NCBI GenBank assembly: GCA_002751075.1
Contig: NAOQ01000215.1
Coordinates: 3,930 to 23,066, forward strand
DNA from: Ichthyophonus hoferi
Taxonomy: Eukaryota; Opisthokonta; Ichthyosporea; Ichthyophonida; Ichthyophonidae
DNA length: 19,137 nt
Direction of reading: 5' to 3'
The position numbers and the translations under genes are program-made. Every line of letters starts with the position of its first letter. Position 1 is the stretch's first letter. The notes beneath the pieces were generated by a model. It ran no database searches and was not told the DNA's origin. It saw only the letters and a list, made by a program, of their open reading frames with translations. Shown here one piece after another: positions 1-10,412 of the stretch.

Positions 1-17
1 TTTTTTTTTTTTTTTTT
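1..17. repeat. Poly(T) run at window edge
   Basis: Seventeen T in a row open the window, equal to a poly(A) run on the minus strand. It could be the tail of a retroposed copy or a simple homopolymer. No coding or element sequence attached to it is recognised in the next 580 bases, which are AT-rich and hold only TA-type low complexity. Confidence 0.6.
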
Positions 18-597
18 AACCCTTCTGATAAACAATACCAAGACGCCGAACAAAGTAGTAGCAAATAGAAAACTATTTTAAATGTAGTAGAAGGAACGGT
101 AGCTATATTACAAGAAAGCAGACATATATTAAAACATAAAGAATAAAATGAATAATAAAATTATGAATTTTTTTATGAAATGTTATGCAACCTTATCTTA
201 GCGTACTAGGTTACTATGCACTGTTTTTTGACGTTATATACTGTTATATGCTAGTTATCTTTTATTATATGCTACAATAGAGTATTGCATCTTACTGTAT
301 ACTATTATATACTATAATATACATGCTTACTATGGTATACACTTATGTATGATAATATATATAACATTAAAGACATATATATGGATGTAGAGGTAAAGCA
401 CTGGATATGCATGGAAATCATGTCGTGTACATACACATATATATATAAAAACATACACATAAGTGTATATATATACTATCAAAGACATATGTACAGATAT
501 ATATATATCAACACACAGTGAGACATGGTGTGTGTCCATACATTCTTACTCAGATACTTACACGGTACATACATGTATGTACACAAAAATGTAATAA

Positions 598-1696
598 CTA
601 CATGCCTATTTTTGAGGGATTATTCGTCATGAGTAAAAAGCGAGATATGCCCAAGTCTTCTAAGATTAAGGCTGCTACCTCGTAATTCCGTTCATCTGCC
701 TATGAAAAACAAGAATGCTAATGATTTAATATTTTAATTGCGTCTTGTAAATCCTTTTATCTCTGTTGCAAGTACTAGGTATAAGTTAATTTATAATATA
801 AGGATGTATTTACGTGTATGATAATGATATAGTGCACAGTACATGTATAGTATAGTATATAGTATATAATGTATATGTGGTGTAGTATATAGTATTATGT
901 AGTATATGTATGCACACCCATCTGCGAGTGTATATACTTATTACTATTTAGAACGTGATAATAGCATATACTAAACGCCTATGGATCTTTGTACAAACTA
1001 TATATAAGAGGGTATATATGTTTTGTGTAAATTATGAAAACGGGTTAAATGTAACCAAAAATTAATTATATGAAACTAGTCATAGAAAAGAAAGAAAATA
1101 AGTGTAAATGGCTAATAGTATAAGAAGAAGAATGTAAATATAAGTAATACAGAAGAATAAATAAAGACTATGTTAGTATATGGCTAGTATGTATGTTAAT
1201 AAAAGGCAGGTATTAAAAGCAGTAAATTAAAATAACAAAAGCTTGATAATAATTGATGGGATATGCATAGAGTACGGCAAGTCGAGTCCAGAATTGTAAA
1301 GATATTATTTTAACAAGGGAAGTATAATTATTATAGCTATTATAGTTATTATAACTATTATATCTATTATAATTACTATAACCATTATAACTACTATAAC
1401 TATTATAATCATTATAACCATTGTATTATAACGCACATATAGTATGGCAACAACGTAATGTAAGATTGATACAATAAACGCATATACAACCTGGTATCCT
1501 AGCATGATATTGGCTTCAACAGTGTCATATCCCATGTCTTGTAGATTATATGCTCTGTGGATGTGTAGGGACCCCGTGTACTATCAGATATTATATAAAT
1601 ATTTAATGTTGTTTATACCATCTCTTACTGTTTTAGGGTATATAATACTTTACAGCTTTGACTTCAAGTAGTGGTGTATATATTTATTATACAGAT

Positions 1697-1727
<31 letters not shown>

Positions 1728-4700
1728 TTGTTATTATCATATACAGATATACATATATATCATTTTATACTGAGCAATAATTCAGTTATACATACTTTTA
1801 TGCCTATATATAATACAGATATGTTAATACGTACTCTCGCACTGTGATTGCTCCTGCAAAACGACTTACTTTAGTTTGTCCCTTAATCCAATTCCCCTTC
1901 CCTCCTGCCTCAAAAATATCACCACTCCCGCATCTGAAAATACAAATGTATGTATGTTGGTAAATGTATAATGTGTTTATATGAGTATAGTAGATATTAA
2001 TATATATTTATGTGTATGTATATATATATACGTGTATACGTGTTTTTGTGATCAACGAGACATATATAAGATTTGGCTGAGCATATATTATATCTATATG
2101 TATCTATATGTATCTATATGTTTCTACATATATAATCCCATCTGCGGTCGTATGTGTGAATATATATGTGATTCCTTACCATATATACGTATGTGTGTGT
2201 TTGTGCGTGGTTATATGTCTTTGATGGAAAGATGCCTATAAGAACATATGTATAGGGTATATTCCTGTGTATCATTAAGAAAATAAGCGAATCGTGTTTA
2301 CTAGTAGATATCTAAGATCACATAGGTCATAGATATGCCTTTTTCAATAGACGGGTGTACTTTCAATGAAGAAACATACACCAAGTATTAAAAATGTACT
2401 ATGTATAACCTTATGCATGTATTATTTCCACTCACGACAAAATCTTGGTCTGGAGGGACTATATTTTATTTAAAATAATTCAACGTTGCATAACGAATAA
2501 TATTTTGATTATTAACACATATTGTGATAAGTAGCACATAAATATAATGTCCTATGGCCTTTATTTCATGTATTACCTTTCTTTACCTTTACCCACTTTA
2601 CTTTGTATTGTATTATACTATAACATAGTATTGTATATATAAGCTCATATTAATTTGAAAGCTCTACATGTCTGTGGGTGATTTGAAATTAAACATGCTA
2701 CTAACATATGTTGCATTGTGTTGTATTATGTTATGTTAAGTTGCATACGGTATGCAGAATTACATTATTTTATGCTAAGTTATATTATAATATATTATGT
2801 TATGTTAACTTATGTGCTATGTTAGGCTATATTAAGTTATGTCATAGTTTAACTATAATATTATCACGTACCCTATGTATGCTTCTTTTTTATTACTGTT
2901 TCATAGAACCATGTGAGCATCTTAAAATAATACACTGTAACTCGTACTGCAAGTGCTTTGACTCTTACCAGTGTTATAACGCAAATTGAAACATAATGCA
3001 CAGTTATGTTATTATTGTCTTTTTCTTTCGCCAGTCCATCCCTATCATAAACAATAACCAGGGTGTGCTTATATATACGATATAATAGGATATGAGCAAT
3101 ATAAGATAAAGAAAGATAATTCGAAACACGTATGCAAATGATGCATGCATTATCTGTGAAGCTCATACCATCAGTAAGCACTTGTCCTATAGTATGTATA
3201 AATAGAACTAATCAACCATTCACCACGACCCCACATAATATAAATTTGTCCTCGCATGCAAAACACTTACAATGTACCCTTCAAAATTTATAATGAAATA
3301 CAAAAACATTTCTTCTCCTCTACCAACTTACCTCTATCTGCAATCATAGTCATGGCAGTACGTAGCTGTTCCCCGCAGTCACACCGTAAACTACCCATAA
3401 GCTCTCCCGTAAAACACTCACAGTGCACCCGCACAAGTAAATTAGAGCGTGTTTTTAAACGCTCTATTGATCCTGCAATCATTGCCAAATGTTCTTTATT
3501 GTCCTGGAAAGGTAGAAATATTGGTGGCGATATGGACAGCGAGATATAGGCATAACAAAAAGAGACGTGAAGTATATAAAGGAATAGTCAGAGTGGTATT
3601 ACTCACTTGTAAGGTATGTTTATCAAATGGATGGAAAGTAGTTGAAGTGAAGAAAGTGATGGGTAATGGATGCCATGAGTCTAAAGTGATTGTGCGAAAC
3701 GCGCATGTATGACGAGGCAAACAAAAAGGGGCATATGTGTCAACTGAAAGAATATTGTATGAAAAGGATAAAAGAGAATACTTGCGTTAAGGGGAGGAGG
3801 GTATGTGGGTAGAGTGGGAGTGGTATATGCGTCTGGAGACAAGAGCATGGCTTCTTTATGATAAATGAATGAAGAAAGAATAACGGCAAGGTAGTAAAAT
3901 CAGTGTATCACCACAAGGCAAAGACAAATACAAACGCTTCCGTAAATGAAAATAAACTTACAGATATATGCGCGTATATATATTTATATATTGGAGCATA
4001 ATTGCAAGTATAGGACATGTGAAGGCTAAAAATAAATTTAATAAGTCAATCCGACCAAAAGTACCGTATTATTAGAGTAGAGAATCAAGGAAAAGACTCC
4101 ATCTGTGGTAGGTATCCTAGCAACAGCTTCTCTGGTTACTGTCATGCCAGTGTGGTTTACTTTCCGAGGCTATGATTACGTAAGCAAGAAAAGGAGGCAA
4201 GAGTAAAGGCAATTAGTAATTGATAATTGAGTAGGTAACTTGACGGTGCGTGTAAAGGTGGTTGAGTAATGCAACAAAACATTTGGCAAGTAAGTAAAAT
4301 ATAACGACCGATAAATAGAGCAATACAATAAGAGAGCTAAAGGCATATACATACACACATATATATATGGAGATGGAGCATCTACGCAAGCATTAGCATT
4401 CTTAATCTCTACATAAACGTTTTGAAAAAACAAAACATTGGTGTAATACAATGCCCTTTTGTCGTGTGATATAACTAGTATCAAGATAAGATATAATAAT
4501 ATATGCAAATGTTGTTTTATTTGAAAGTATCAACCATAACCAGGTTTTATAAAAGAAAAAATGAATGGGATTTTTATATATATAAATGAGTAAAGGGGAA
4601 TGAAGATATAAGAAAGAAGAAGGAATATGCATGAATCTATGAGGAAGCTGGATGGACACAATATCATAGAGAGGTACATACAAAAAAACAAGTAAGAAAT

Positions 4701-4860
4701 GGCAAGTACAAACGAAAGCTTGTGTAGAGAACTAACTACTTAAACAACCATGTATATTAGCGCATGTGATAAGCAGAAATAGATAACTTACTTCAACATT
4801 CTTATTTCTTTCTAAAACCACATTCTGTCTGTCCATAGCGGCAGTGCTGTTCACCTTCAT
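598..4860 (-). CDS. ribA: GTP cyclohydrolase II, six exons (3' end uncertain)
   Basis: First committed enzyme of riboflavin synthesis: GTP to 2,5-diamino-6-ribosylamino-4(3H)-pyrimidinone 5'-phosphate, formate and pyrophosphate. Exons on the minus strand: 4792-4860, 4065-4169, 3332-3503, 1870-1933, 1491-1554, 598-699 (576 nt, 191 residues plus stop). Introns are 622, 561, 1398, 315 and 791 nt; all are GT..AG and all phases agree. Seen: ARIPTTDG (about 42-49), NKEHLA, zinc ligands C88, C99 and C101 in CECFTG and RCDCG, the RQEGRGIGL GTP loop, AY (Y139), GYDTVEAN, ADER (D160, R162) and TNNP. All sit at a constant offset of 34 from E. coli RibA C54, C65, C67, Y105, D126 and R128, as remembered. 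The start is the first Met after an in-frame stop, with A at -3. Odd point: the reading frame ends about 39 residues before the family's usual C-terminus. A donor-like AT|GTAGTT at 602/601 overlaps the stop, so a further exon beyond the left edge is likely. N-terminal exons are less certain than exons 2-6. Confidence 0.9.
1321..1431. repeat. Imperfect TATTATAAC-type tandem repeat in ribA intron 5
   Basis: About 110 bases made of 9- to 12-base variants of TATTATAAC/TATTATAGT with no G-rich interruption. It lies wholly within the fifth ribA intron and reads open on the minus strand only because it is low complexity. Confidence 0.75.
1697..1720. repeat. (TA)n microsatellite in ribA intron 4
   Basis: An alternating TA run of about 24 bases between exons 4 and 5 of ribA. 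It is simple sequence, with no sign of function. Confidence 0.8.
2091..2120. repeat. Three exact copies of a 10-bp unit
   Basis: TATCTATATG occurs three times head to tail, with a fourth degraded copy after it. It sits in the 1.4-kb third ribA intron. The rest of that intron (1934-3331) is AT-rich, including a TTATGTTA-like degenerate stretch at about 2700-2860. Confidence 0.8.
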
Positions 4861-4913
4861 TTTCACTGCCCATCGGTCAGGTATTGGGATGTAAGTTGTT
4901 TAATCCTATTTCT

Positions 4914-4925
4914 TTTTTTATATTT
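4914..4925 (-). promoter_or_regulatory. TATA-like element upstream of ribA
   Basis: On the minus strand AATATAAAAAAAG lies about 55-65 bases upstream of the proposed ribA start codon, a reasonable place for a TATA box with a short leader. The call rests on motif and position only. Confidence 0.35.
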
Positions 4926-5616
4926 TCAACTCTCTCTGACTTTCCTTGGGTTAGCCCGACGTACCTTTGTACTTAGCTTGCCCTATATTTTAGTTATGTA
5001 GTCAAGTCATATGAATGTGATTTGGATTTAGTCTGAACGTACGGGAAAGGAAATTCTGGGTAAGGCAAATAAACCAAAGTAAAACAATAACATAGTACAT
5101 TATAGTATACATCAAGCTTTACTATTGATTATAGCATCCTAATCTTCATGTATCATACTGAGCGCTATTGGTATGTCTTTTATGCTTTAATTATAACCCC
5201 TTTAAGGTTGGATGTAGATATTTTGTGTCCTTACTGTATAAGAAAATGTTATAGAATGAGAATGACTATTTTAAGCCCCAGAAAACACCTGGGTGGACTC
5301 CAAAGATTAATGTTCTAAACCAAATCTAATAATAAAATATAAAATTCGAACTAAAAAGAGAAAAGAGTAAAAAGAAACAAGAAAATACCCTAGTTACTCT
5401 TTCATTATCTTAAAAATAGTGAGATCATTACTTCCGCCCCCGGTGTAATAGTATGAAGATTATATCAATCATTTGCTACTATTTTATGGTCGTGATAAAT
5501 GATTTAATAACATAGAATGCGTTGTACGGTATATTGAACTCCATATTGAACCATTATACAGAATCCCTGATGAGAGTGCATACTTCCTTTTGTGCTTATG
5601 TTTCATTGGGTTGTAA
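4926..5616. other. Intergenic stretch, nothing recognised
   Basis: AT-rich sequence between the divergent ribA gene and the next plus-strand coding-like region. I see no long open frame, RNA gene or clear repeat. Promoter parts for both sides, or earlier exons of the plus-strand gene, could be here but are not identifiable. Confidence 0.5.
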
Positions 5617-5977
5617 GCGGTTCAAAGGCTATATAAGAATGATCAAACAGAAGTAGTGCTGAAAGAGAGGATAAGGGCCAAACCTGATGTTTTAACTGAA
5701 TATATAGAAAATTATACAACGATGACACCACTAGTACACCAATCCAAGTGGAAAATCATGAGAAATAAAAAGAAAAATTTACTCTTCTCAGTAATTGGCT
5801 TGATCTTTAAAGTCTATAAGGTTGCTGTGAAGTAGTTATATAAAATGTTTCTTCATGTATTATTATAGTCTGAGACGTGGAGGATATGACGTAACAAAAT
5901 ATGACCGTATTGCTACCACTGTGCCACCACGCCACCGCACCTTCACTGGTACTTGGAAATTGGTAGTAATCTGGAAG
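5617..5977 (+). CDS. Partial host gene, two exons, weakly ARID-like
   Basis: Not firmly identified. An open frame of 71 codons from 5617 (or from an acceptor AG at 5626-5627) ends at a donor AA|GTAGTT at 5831/5832. A 36-codon exon 5869-5977 follows a pyrimidine-rich TATTATAG acceptor and ends at AAG|GTAAGA. The phases match (2 nt + 1 nt) if a 37-nt intron is removed. Exon 1 is basic, with NKKKN and IFKVYK. Exon 2 carries RRGGYDVTKYDRIATTV, which resembles the GGY..V.....W..VA part of ARID domains (AT-rich DNA binding, chromatin regulators), though the usual Trp is Ile here. If ARID is right, the product is nuclear. No start codon or later exon was found; a copia fossil begins about 650 bases downstream. 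The ARID label is inference; the splice frame is directly visible. Confidence 0.45.
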
Positions 5978-6631
5978 GTAAGAATGGAATTTCCCTCAAC
6001 AGATAGGCCTAGAGATAATATAGAACAGTTATAAAAGCTAGGATCTATATAGAAATATAAGAATATAAAAACAATTGTTAAAAAAAATTAAAGTAAAGTG
6101 AAACTTAAATACATCTTAGCAAGTATGTTTGATATATACACACATATTTACATCTTTCTCTAAATATACATGGCTCCTCCGTAAACTCATAAAATAAACA
6201 TTGCTTTCCCACAATTATGAGCCACCTTAAATATAAGCCAATCACAAGCCAGATATGTATTATTTCGTTGGTTCCTATTAGTCTATTGATATCATATTAA
6301 AAGCCACTCGTTTAACTCTAAATTTTAATGTGGTATGGTGAACTAACAGAATATGTGGCATTGGATAATAACAGTGAAAAAAGGAAAACTTCTAACTCAC
6401 TCTGCCTCTAGAATTAAACCTAAGAACCTAATATTAAATCTAAGATTATTAAGGCAACTGTAAAAAAGTAGGGATTCATAGGTAAGAAGAAATGTCCCCA
6501 GTTCTCAACTCATTTTGACGATAAGAGCCTGTTGCAATCGCTTTTTTTTTAAAAAAAAAAAAGCTTTGACATAGAATCCCTGTATGCTCTTTAACGTTCA
6601 TAAAAATCCTCTTAGCAGTGGCTGCAGCCCA
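5978..6631. other. AT-rich stretch, no gene recognised
   Basis: Probably intron or flank of the preceding plus-strand gene. It holds scattered short open frames without recognisable motifs. The only structured feature is the T9A12 palindrome near its right end. Confidence 0.4.
6542..6562. repeat. T9A12 self-complementary tract
   Basis: Nine T followed directly by twelve A, flanked by GC on both sides, make a perfect inverted repeat with no loop. It lies about 70 bases before the copia reverse-transcriptase fossil. It may be an insertion scar or simply a rigid AT tract. Confidence 0.7.
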
Positions 6632-6770
6632 CAATTTCTAAATGGTAAGATAGAGGAAGAGGAGATTATCATATACCAGCCTGAGAGATTTATGGATCCC
6701 GATTTCGTGAGCGGTGCACACAAGATCGAGAGATCATTATATGGTCTCAAGCAGTCTGCTTTAGTCTGAC
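6632..6770 (+). mobile_element. Ty1/copia reverse-transcriptase fossil
   Basis: The translated strand shows FLNGKIEEE, then QPERF, then SLYGLKQS, in the order and spacing of the Ty1/copia reverse transcriptase (AFLNG..EE..M.QPEGF...LYGLKQ). Only this small part of pol is recognisable, with possible faint continuation to about 6870. No LTR was found next to it. It is an old, broken fragment. Confidence 0.85.
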
Positions 6771-6779
6771 ATTGGACCT

Positions 6780-7637
6780 TAGCAGCTCTGGACACAGGCG
6801 ACCACAACCGAGCTCATTTAAGTGTGTGCACTACAAGCTCTACATAGTTAGGGTAACATCTCAATAGGTATTATGTAGTGGGTGTTGTTATTTTAAACCA
6901 GCAATTAGATATTTTAATTAATTACTAATTTCGCACTGTGTTATTTGATTGGTTAATATTATTTAGCTTTAATTGATTGGGATTGAGGCTCGTAATAAAA
7001 TTAGCGGTCCAATACTTATATATAGATAATTTTAAGCATTAAAATTTATCCTGGAATAATTGATTAATATATCGATTAGTCCACTACTGGCGTGCGATAT
7101 TCCGTTACACGAACGTACAGTATAGGCACAGTAATGCCTAACGAATGTATGTCAATTGTCTTTTATATAAATTGTCATGTAAATGTGGCGCTAGTTTCTC
7201 TGCTCAAGACAGAAAAATAAATATAATAATAATAATAATAATAATCACAATAATAATCATAATAATTTTACAACCACTTGGCGACTGTGCTTGTAAAAGA
7301 TATCAATTCAAAGAGGTCTAATACCACTACAGGAGCTCCCATTTCGGTGCGATATTTTTGATTTCTGGAGCATCAATTCAAGTTCCTTTAATATATTCCT
7401 GTGTTCTATATATTAGTCCTTGCCCTAGTAATTTTTGCTAGAGATACTTCTCGCAGGTACTACAATTTTAATCAAAACACTACGAATAAAACAAAAAATT
7501 AATATAACTCGGGAAGCCAACTTCGAGACAAAAAGAATAGAAAAAAGTGTGCAAAACGGGCCATGAAAGTAATGCCACCTTCATATATAAAAGTAGATAC
7601 AACTTAAAAGTTAAATTAAAAAATCGCTATGAGGCTT
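6780..7637. other. Gene-poor stretch with ATA microsatellite
   Basis: Contains an (ATA)n run at 7221-7266 and a perfect 8-bp inverted repeat AATTTTAA/TTAAAATT around GCA at 7028-7046. The part closest to 7637 is the 3' flank of the PPR gene. No other gene is visible. Confidence 0.5.
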
Positions 7638-8510
7638 CTACGATAGCTGTAGGGCGGCAAGTAGCTTATTGACAGTTAATTTATCCCCTGCTGCCTTACA
7701 TGCTCTTAGAGCTATATCATACGTCATTAAATCAGGCTTTACCCCCTGTCTGTTCATTGTGGAAAGTATTGTCTTAATTCCTTCAATATCTTTGGCCTGA
7801 GCATAGGTGGACACCAGTGTATTAAATGTGTACAGGTCTGGGTCCATTCCTCTGTTTCGCATCGCCCTCAAAATTACTCCTATTGCTTCGTAGTCATTCA
7901 CTCGTTGACAGATTTTAAGAAGAATGTTAAAAATAGTAATATTGGGGGTAAAACCACGAAGTCGCAAGTCTTCCAGAATAACTTTTGCACTCGTCATATC
8001 GCTTGCATACGCACATGCGTCAAGGAGAGCTGCATAGGTAAACTCGTTAGGGAGAATACCCCTGTCACACATGTTTTGAAACAAGTGTTGTGCCTGTTTC
8101 AAATTTGCTTTACTTGCATTTAGAGCTACCGTATAATGATATACATTAGCTTTCTTTTGCTGTAAGACGCGAGTCATAAGCATCCACGCATCCTTTTTTT
8201 TAGAATTAGAGAATAGTGCTTGAAGCTCGGCTGTTATAGCTTCGGGGCTCATTTCGGCTATTGAAAACATACCTTTTGATGTGTTTACCCATTTTCTAGG
8301 TATTTGTTTTGAATACCCTGTACTTTCATTTTCAGTACGCTTGGAATATCGCTGTGCCTTATAGTCATGTCTTGCATGTGGTATTTTTCTGTTTACCTCA
8401 TTGCTTATGGAACGCCTTAAAACTCTAAGAGCAAGTATATGTGAGCAATAGTACAAGTCGATAGTAGCTATTCCAGACCCTGCAAAATTAAAACGACATC
8501 CCAGAAACAT
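7638..8510 (-). CDS. Pentatricopeptide repeat (PPR) protein, probably organellar
   Basis: A 290-residue intronless reading frame. After a linker it holds four complete 35-residue PPR motifs at 121-155, 156-190, 191-225 and 226-260, plus a shortened fifth at 261-290. Typical motif ends are RGILPN, RGFTPN, RGMDPD and QGVKPD. PPR proteins are alpha-helical solenoids that bind single-stranded RNA in mitochondria or plastids and act in RNA processing, stability or translation. Residues 5/35 of motifs 3 and 4 are N/D, the pair that favours U in the established PPR code; motif 1 has H/N and motif 2 A/N. The N-terminus (residues 1-45) has few acids and several Arg (RVLRRSIS), fitting an organelle-targeting peptide. 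Residues 50-110 are polar and low in repeats. With so few motifs it is on the short side for the family. No catalytic or SMR domain is seen. Its RNA target is unknown. Confidence 0.92.
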   Translation of the reverse strand: MFLGCRFNFAGSGIATIDLYYCSHILALRVLRRSISNEVNRKIPHARHDYKAQRYSKRTENESTGYSKQIPRKWVNTSKGMFSIAEMSPEAITAELQALFSNSKKKDAWMLMTRVLQQKKANVYHYTVALNASKANLKQAQHLFQNMCDRGILPNEFTYAALLDACAYASDMTSAKVILEDLRLRGFTPNITIFNILLKICQRVNDYEAIGVILRAMRNRGMDPDLYTFNTLVSTYAQAKDIEGIKTILSTMNRQGVKPDLMTYDIALRACKAAGDKLTVNKLLAALQLS

Positions 8511-8607
8511 CGCTTGTTTTAAAAATAAATAACACCATAATCCTTTAGGTATCGATAACAGCGAAACAAACCCTGTGATTACCGAGTTAGGTGTGGCAGC
8601 GATGAAA

Positions 8608-8639
8608 TGCTGTTAAGATCCCCCCTGGGTCCTACAGCA
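8608..8639. other. GC-rich hairpin upstream of the PPR gene
   Basis: TGCTGT and ACAGCA pair across a 20-base centre that itself contains GATCCC facing GGGTC, so a nested stem is possible. It lies about 100 bases upstream of the PPR start in otherwise AT-rich DNA. It could be a leader structure or a protein site; it is not a tRNA. Confidence 0.4.
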
Positions 8640-8769
8640 CATGCCATTGATTGGCTCAGTGTTTTTTTTATATGTATAAAACTGTCGGAATGTATTTTAA
8701 TTAAAACATAATGCATCACCATGCTTGTAACCATTTTATTTTATTTTCTTGTTAATATATAAAAACTTT

Positions 8770-9005
8770 TACTTTCTACTTGATCCTGTTTCTATAAATT
8801 TGCTGAGTTCTCCCTCCACAATGAGAAAGACAATTGTCCCTGTGAATATAATTTCAGGTTTGCCACATTGTAAGCCAATAGATGGAAAACAATGCGTGTA
8901 ACTACGGTTGGTCCAGCAGAAATCGATAATCTAAAGAGGGCCAATGAGAAGACAATCACAGATTTAGTACAGATGACCGCACTATATATAGTAATAAGGG
9001 TATAA
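8770..9005 (+). other. Two overlapping unassigned coding-like frames
   Basis: One plus-strand frame, open from about 8779 to 8900, includes MRKTIVPVNIISGLPHC and stops. A second frame, +1 relative to it, opens at about 8870 and runs to TAA at 9003-9005 with MRVTTVGPAEIDNLKRANEK from ATG 8892. Both have balanced, non-repetitive amino-acid composition unlike the flanking low-complexity DNA. They may be one decayed gene, two exons, or chance. No family is recognised. Confidence 0.25.
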
Positions 9006-10407
9006 TTGTTGCGATTGATCAATGATGAATACTGATTTAAATTTTTTGATCGAATTTTTTAACAATAAAAATAAATGCAAATAGGAATAGATTTAGTTAC
9101 CTGGTTATATACTTCAAATAAAGCTTTGAGGATTATTATTGCAAGAATAATCGGCTACCTAAGCACATTATTGTCTTATCAACTTTATGAGGCAGTTTAT
9201 TAGGTGTCTGAAATATGTTATGACTATCCTGATTAACGCATCTCATACTATGGGCCGTATGAACTATTTTACTATATCATTACGTAAATAGATTAACCAA
9301 AATTCTAATAGCAAGCGCATCGAGGCGGCGATTGGTTTATCACAGACCACTAATCACAGTAAATTCGATTGAAGCCAAGATAATAAGTAGATCGATTCTT
9401 GTCATAATATGTAACATATAAGCACTATGACATCAATAAGTTAACTCGTCATCTAAATAGGAGCATAATAGTTTTTTAGTATTTTGATAAAAATCATATA
9501 ATTATAGTGGGTCCTTTTGACCTATCGTAAGTTGGCTTAGCTAATACGAATATCTATGATTGGCTCCATTTAAATTAAACTCGAAAGATTAGCGCTGGCG
9601 GTAAAGCAACGTACAAATGCAAAACAAAACGAATAATAAAGTGGGCACTTCATACCATATCATAATACAATCTTGATATATATTATTATATTATTTCTAG
9701 GAAACAGCATACTCGTCTGTTCCCTTTTTGCCTTTTATTTCACTTAAATTTTCTACAAAGATATAGCAACTTTGAATATTAAGCATATACACCTTTCACT
9801 TATGCAGCCCAAAGTTTGATCTAAAGACAAAATATAGGATGTATATTAGAAAAAAATAAAAAAATTAGATAGAGTAATAGATCATATTAAAATGGAAATA
9901 TGGATGGGTAGAAAAAAAGTATAAGAGTATATATTTGTGTATGAAAGAGTAATGGAGATGAGAGGTAGGGAGCTGAAAGAAAGATAATAAGTAAAAAGAG
10001 TTAATGTGAAGGCATAAACCTTTATGTGTACATTTAAATGTGTAATATCAAACGAGCTAGCATTTTTACTTATTAATAATAGTAAATTGTATATTCAATA
10101 GTAGGTATGTGTACTGCCGGAATATGCAAAATTCAGAAAGGAAAGAGAATGAAAGTATGTGTAGATGTAGTTCCGTATATTGCGGTATGTTTTTAAAAAA
10201 TATAAAAGCCTTGGCAAGGAGGGCCTTTAAAATAAATGGGAATGTTTGGGCCTATAATGAGAAAATCGTATTAAGAGTTTTATTTGCGAGTATGTGGGTA
10301 TTTTTTCAAATTTATTTTATGTAAAATTATTGGACTGATATTTTGAAAACATCACAGAAGTTATTATATTTCCTTACGTGTGTGCGAGTATATTGGTTCA
10401 ATATGAA

Positions 10408-10412
10408 AAACA
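10408..10412. repeat. Target-site duplication, left copy (AAACA)
   Basis: The five bases AAACA directly precede the left LTR and recur directly after the right LTR at 14803-14807. Five-bp duplications are what Ty1/copia integrases make, so the two LTRs bound a single insertion event. Confidence 0.8.

Larger units (their letters stand above)
8511..10407. other. Mostly empty AT-rich region
   Basis: The 5' flank of the PPR gene followed by about 1.7 kb of AT-rich DNA. Apart from the hairpin at 8608-8639 and two short overlapping open frames at 8770-9005 (listed separately), I see no gene, RNA gene or element up to the copia target-site duplication. Confidence 0.5.

Noticed and set aside
330-539. 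69-codon minus-strand frame rich in Tyr, Ile and Val
   Set aside because: It is a translation of TA/CA microsatellite-like DNA; the composition is low complexity and no motif is visible.
2873-3181. 102-codon minus-strand frame in ribA intron 3
   Set aside because: No family motif and mostly AT-rich composition; ribA exons 3 and 4 join perfectly without it.
3496-3720. 74-codon minus-strand frame overlapping ribA exon 3
   Set aside because: The ribA alignment runs without gap from exon 2 to exon 3, so this lies in intron 2; it is in another frame and lacks motifs.
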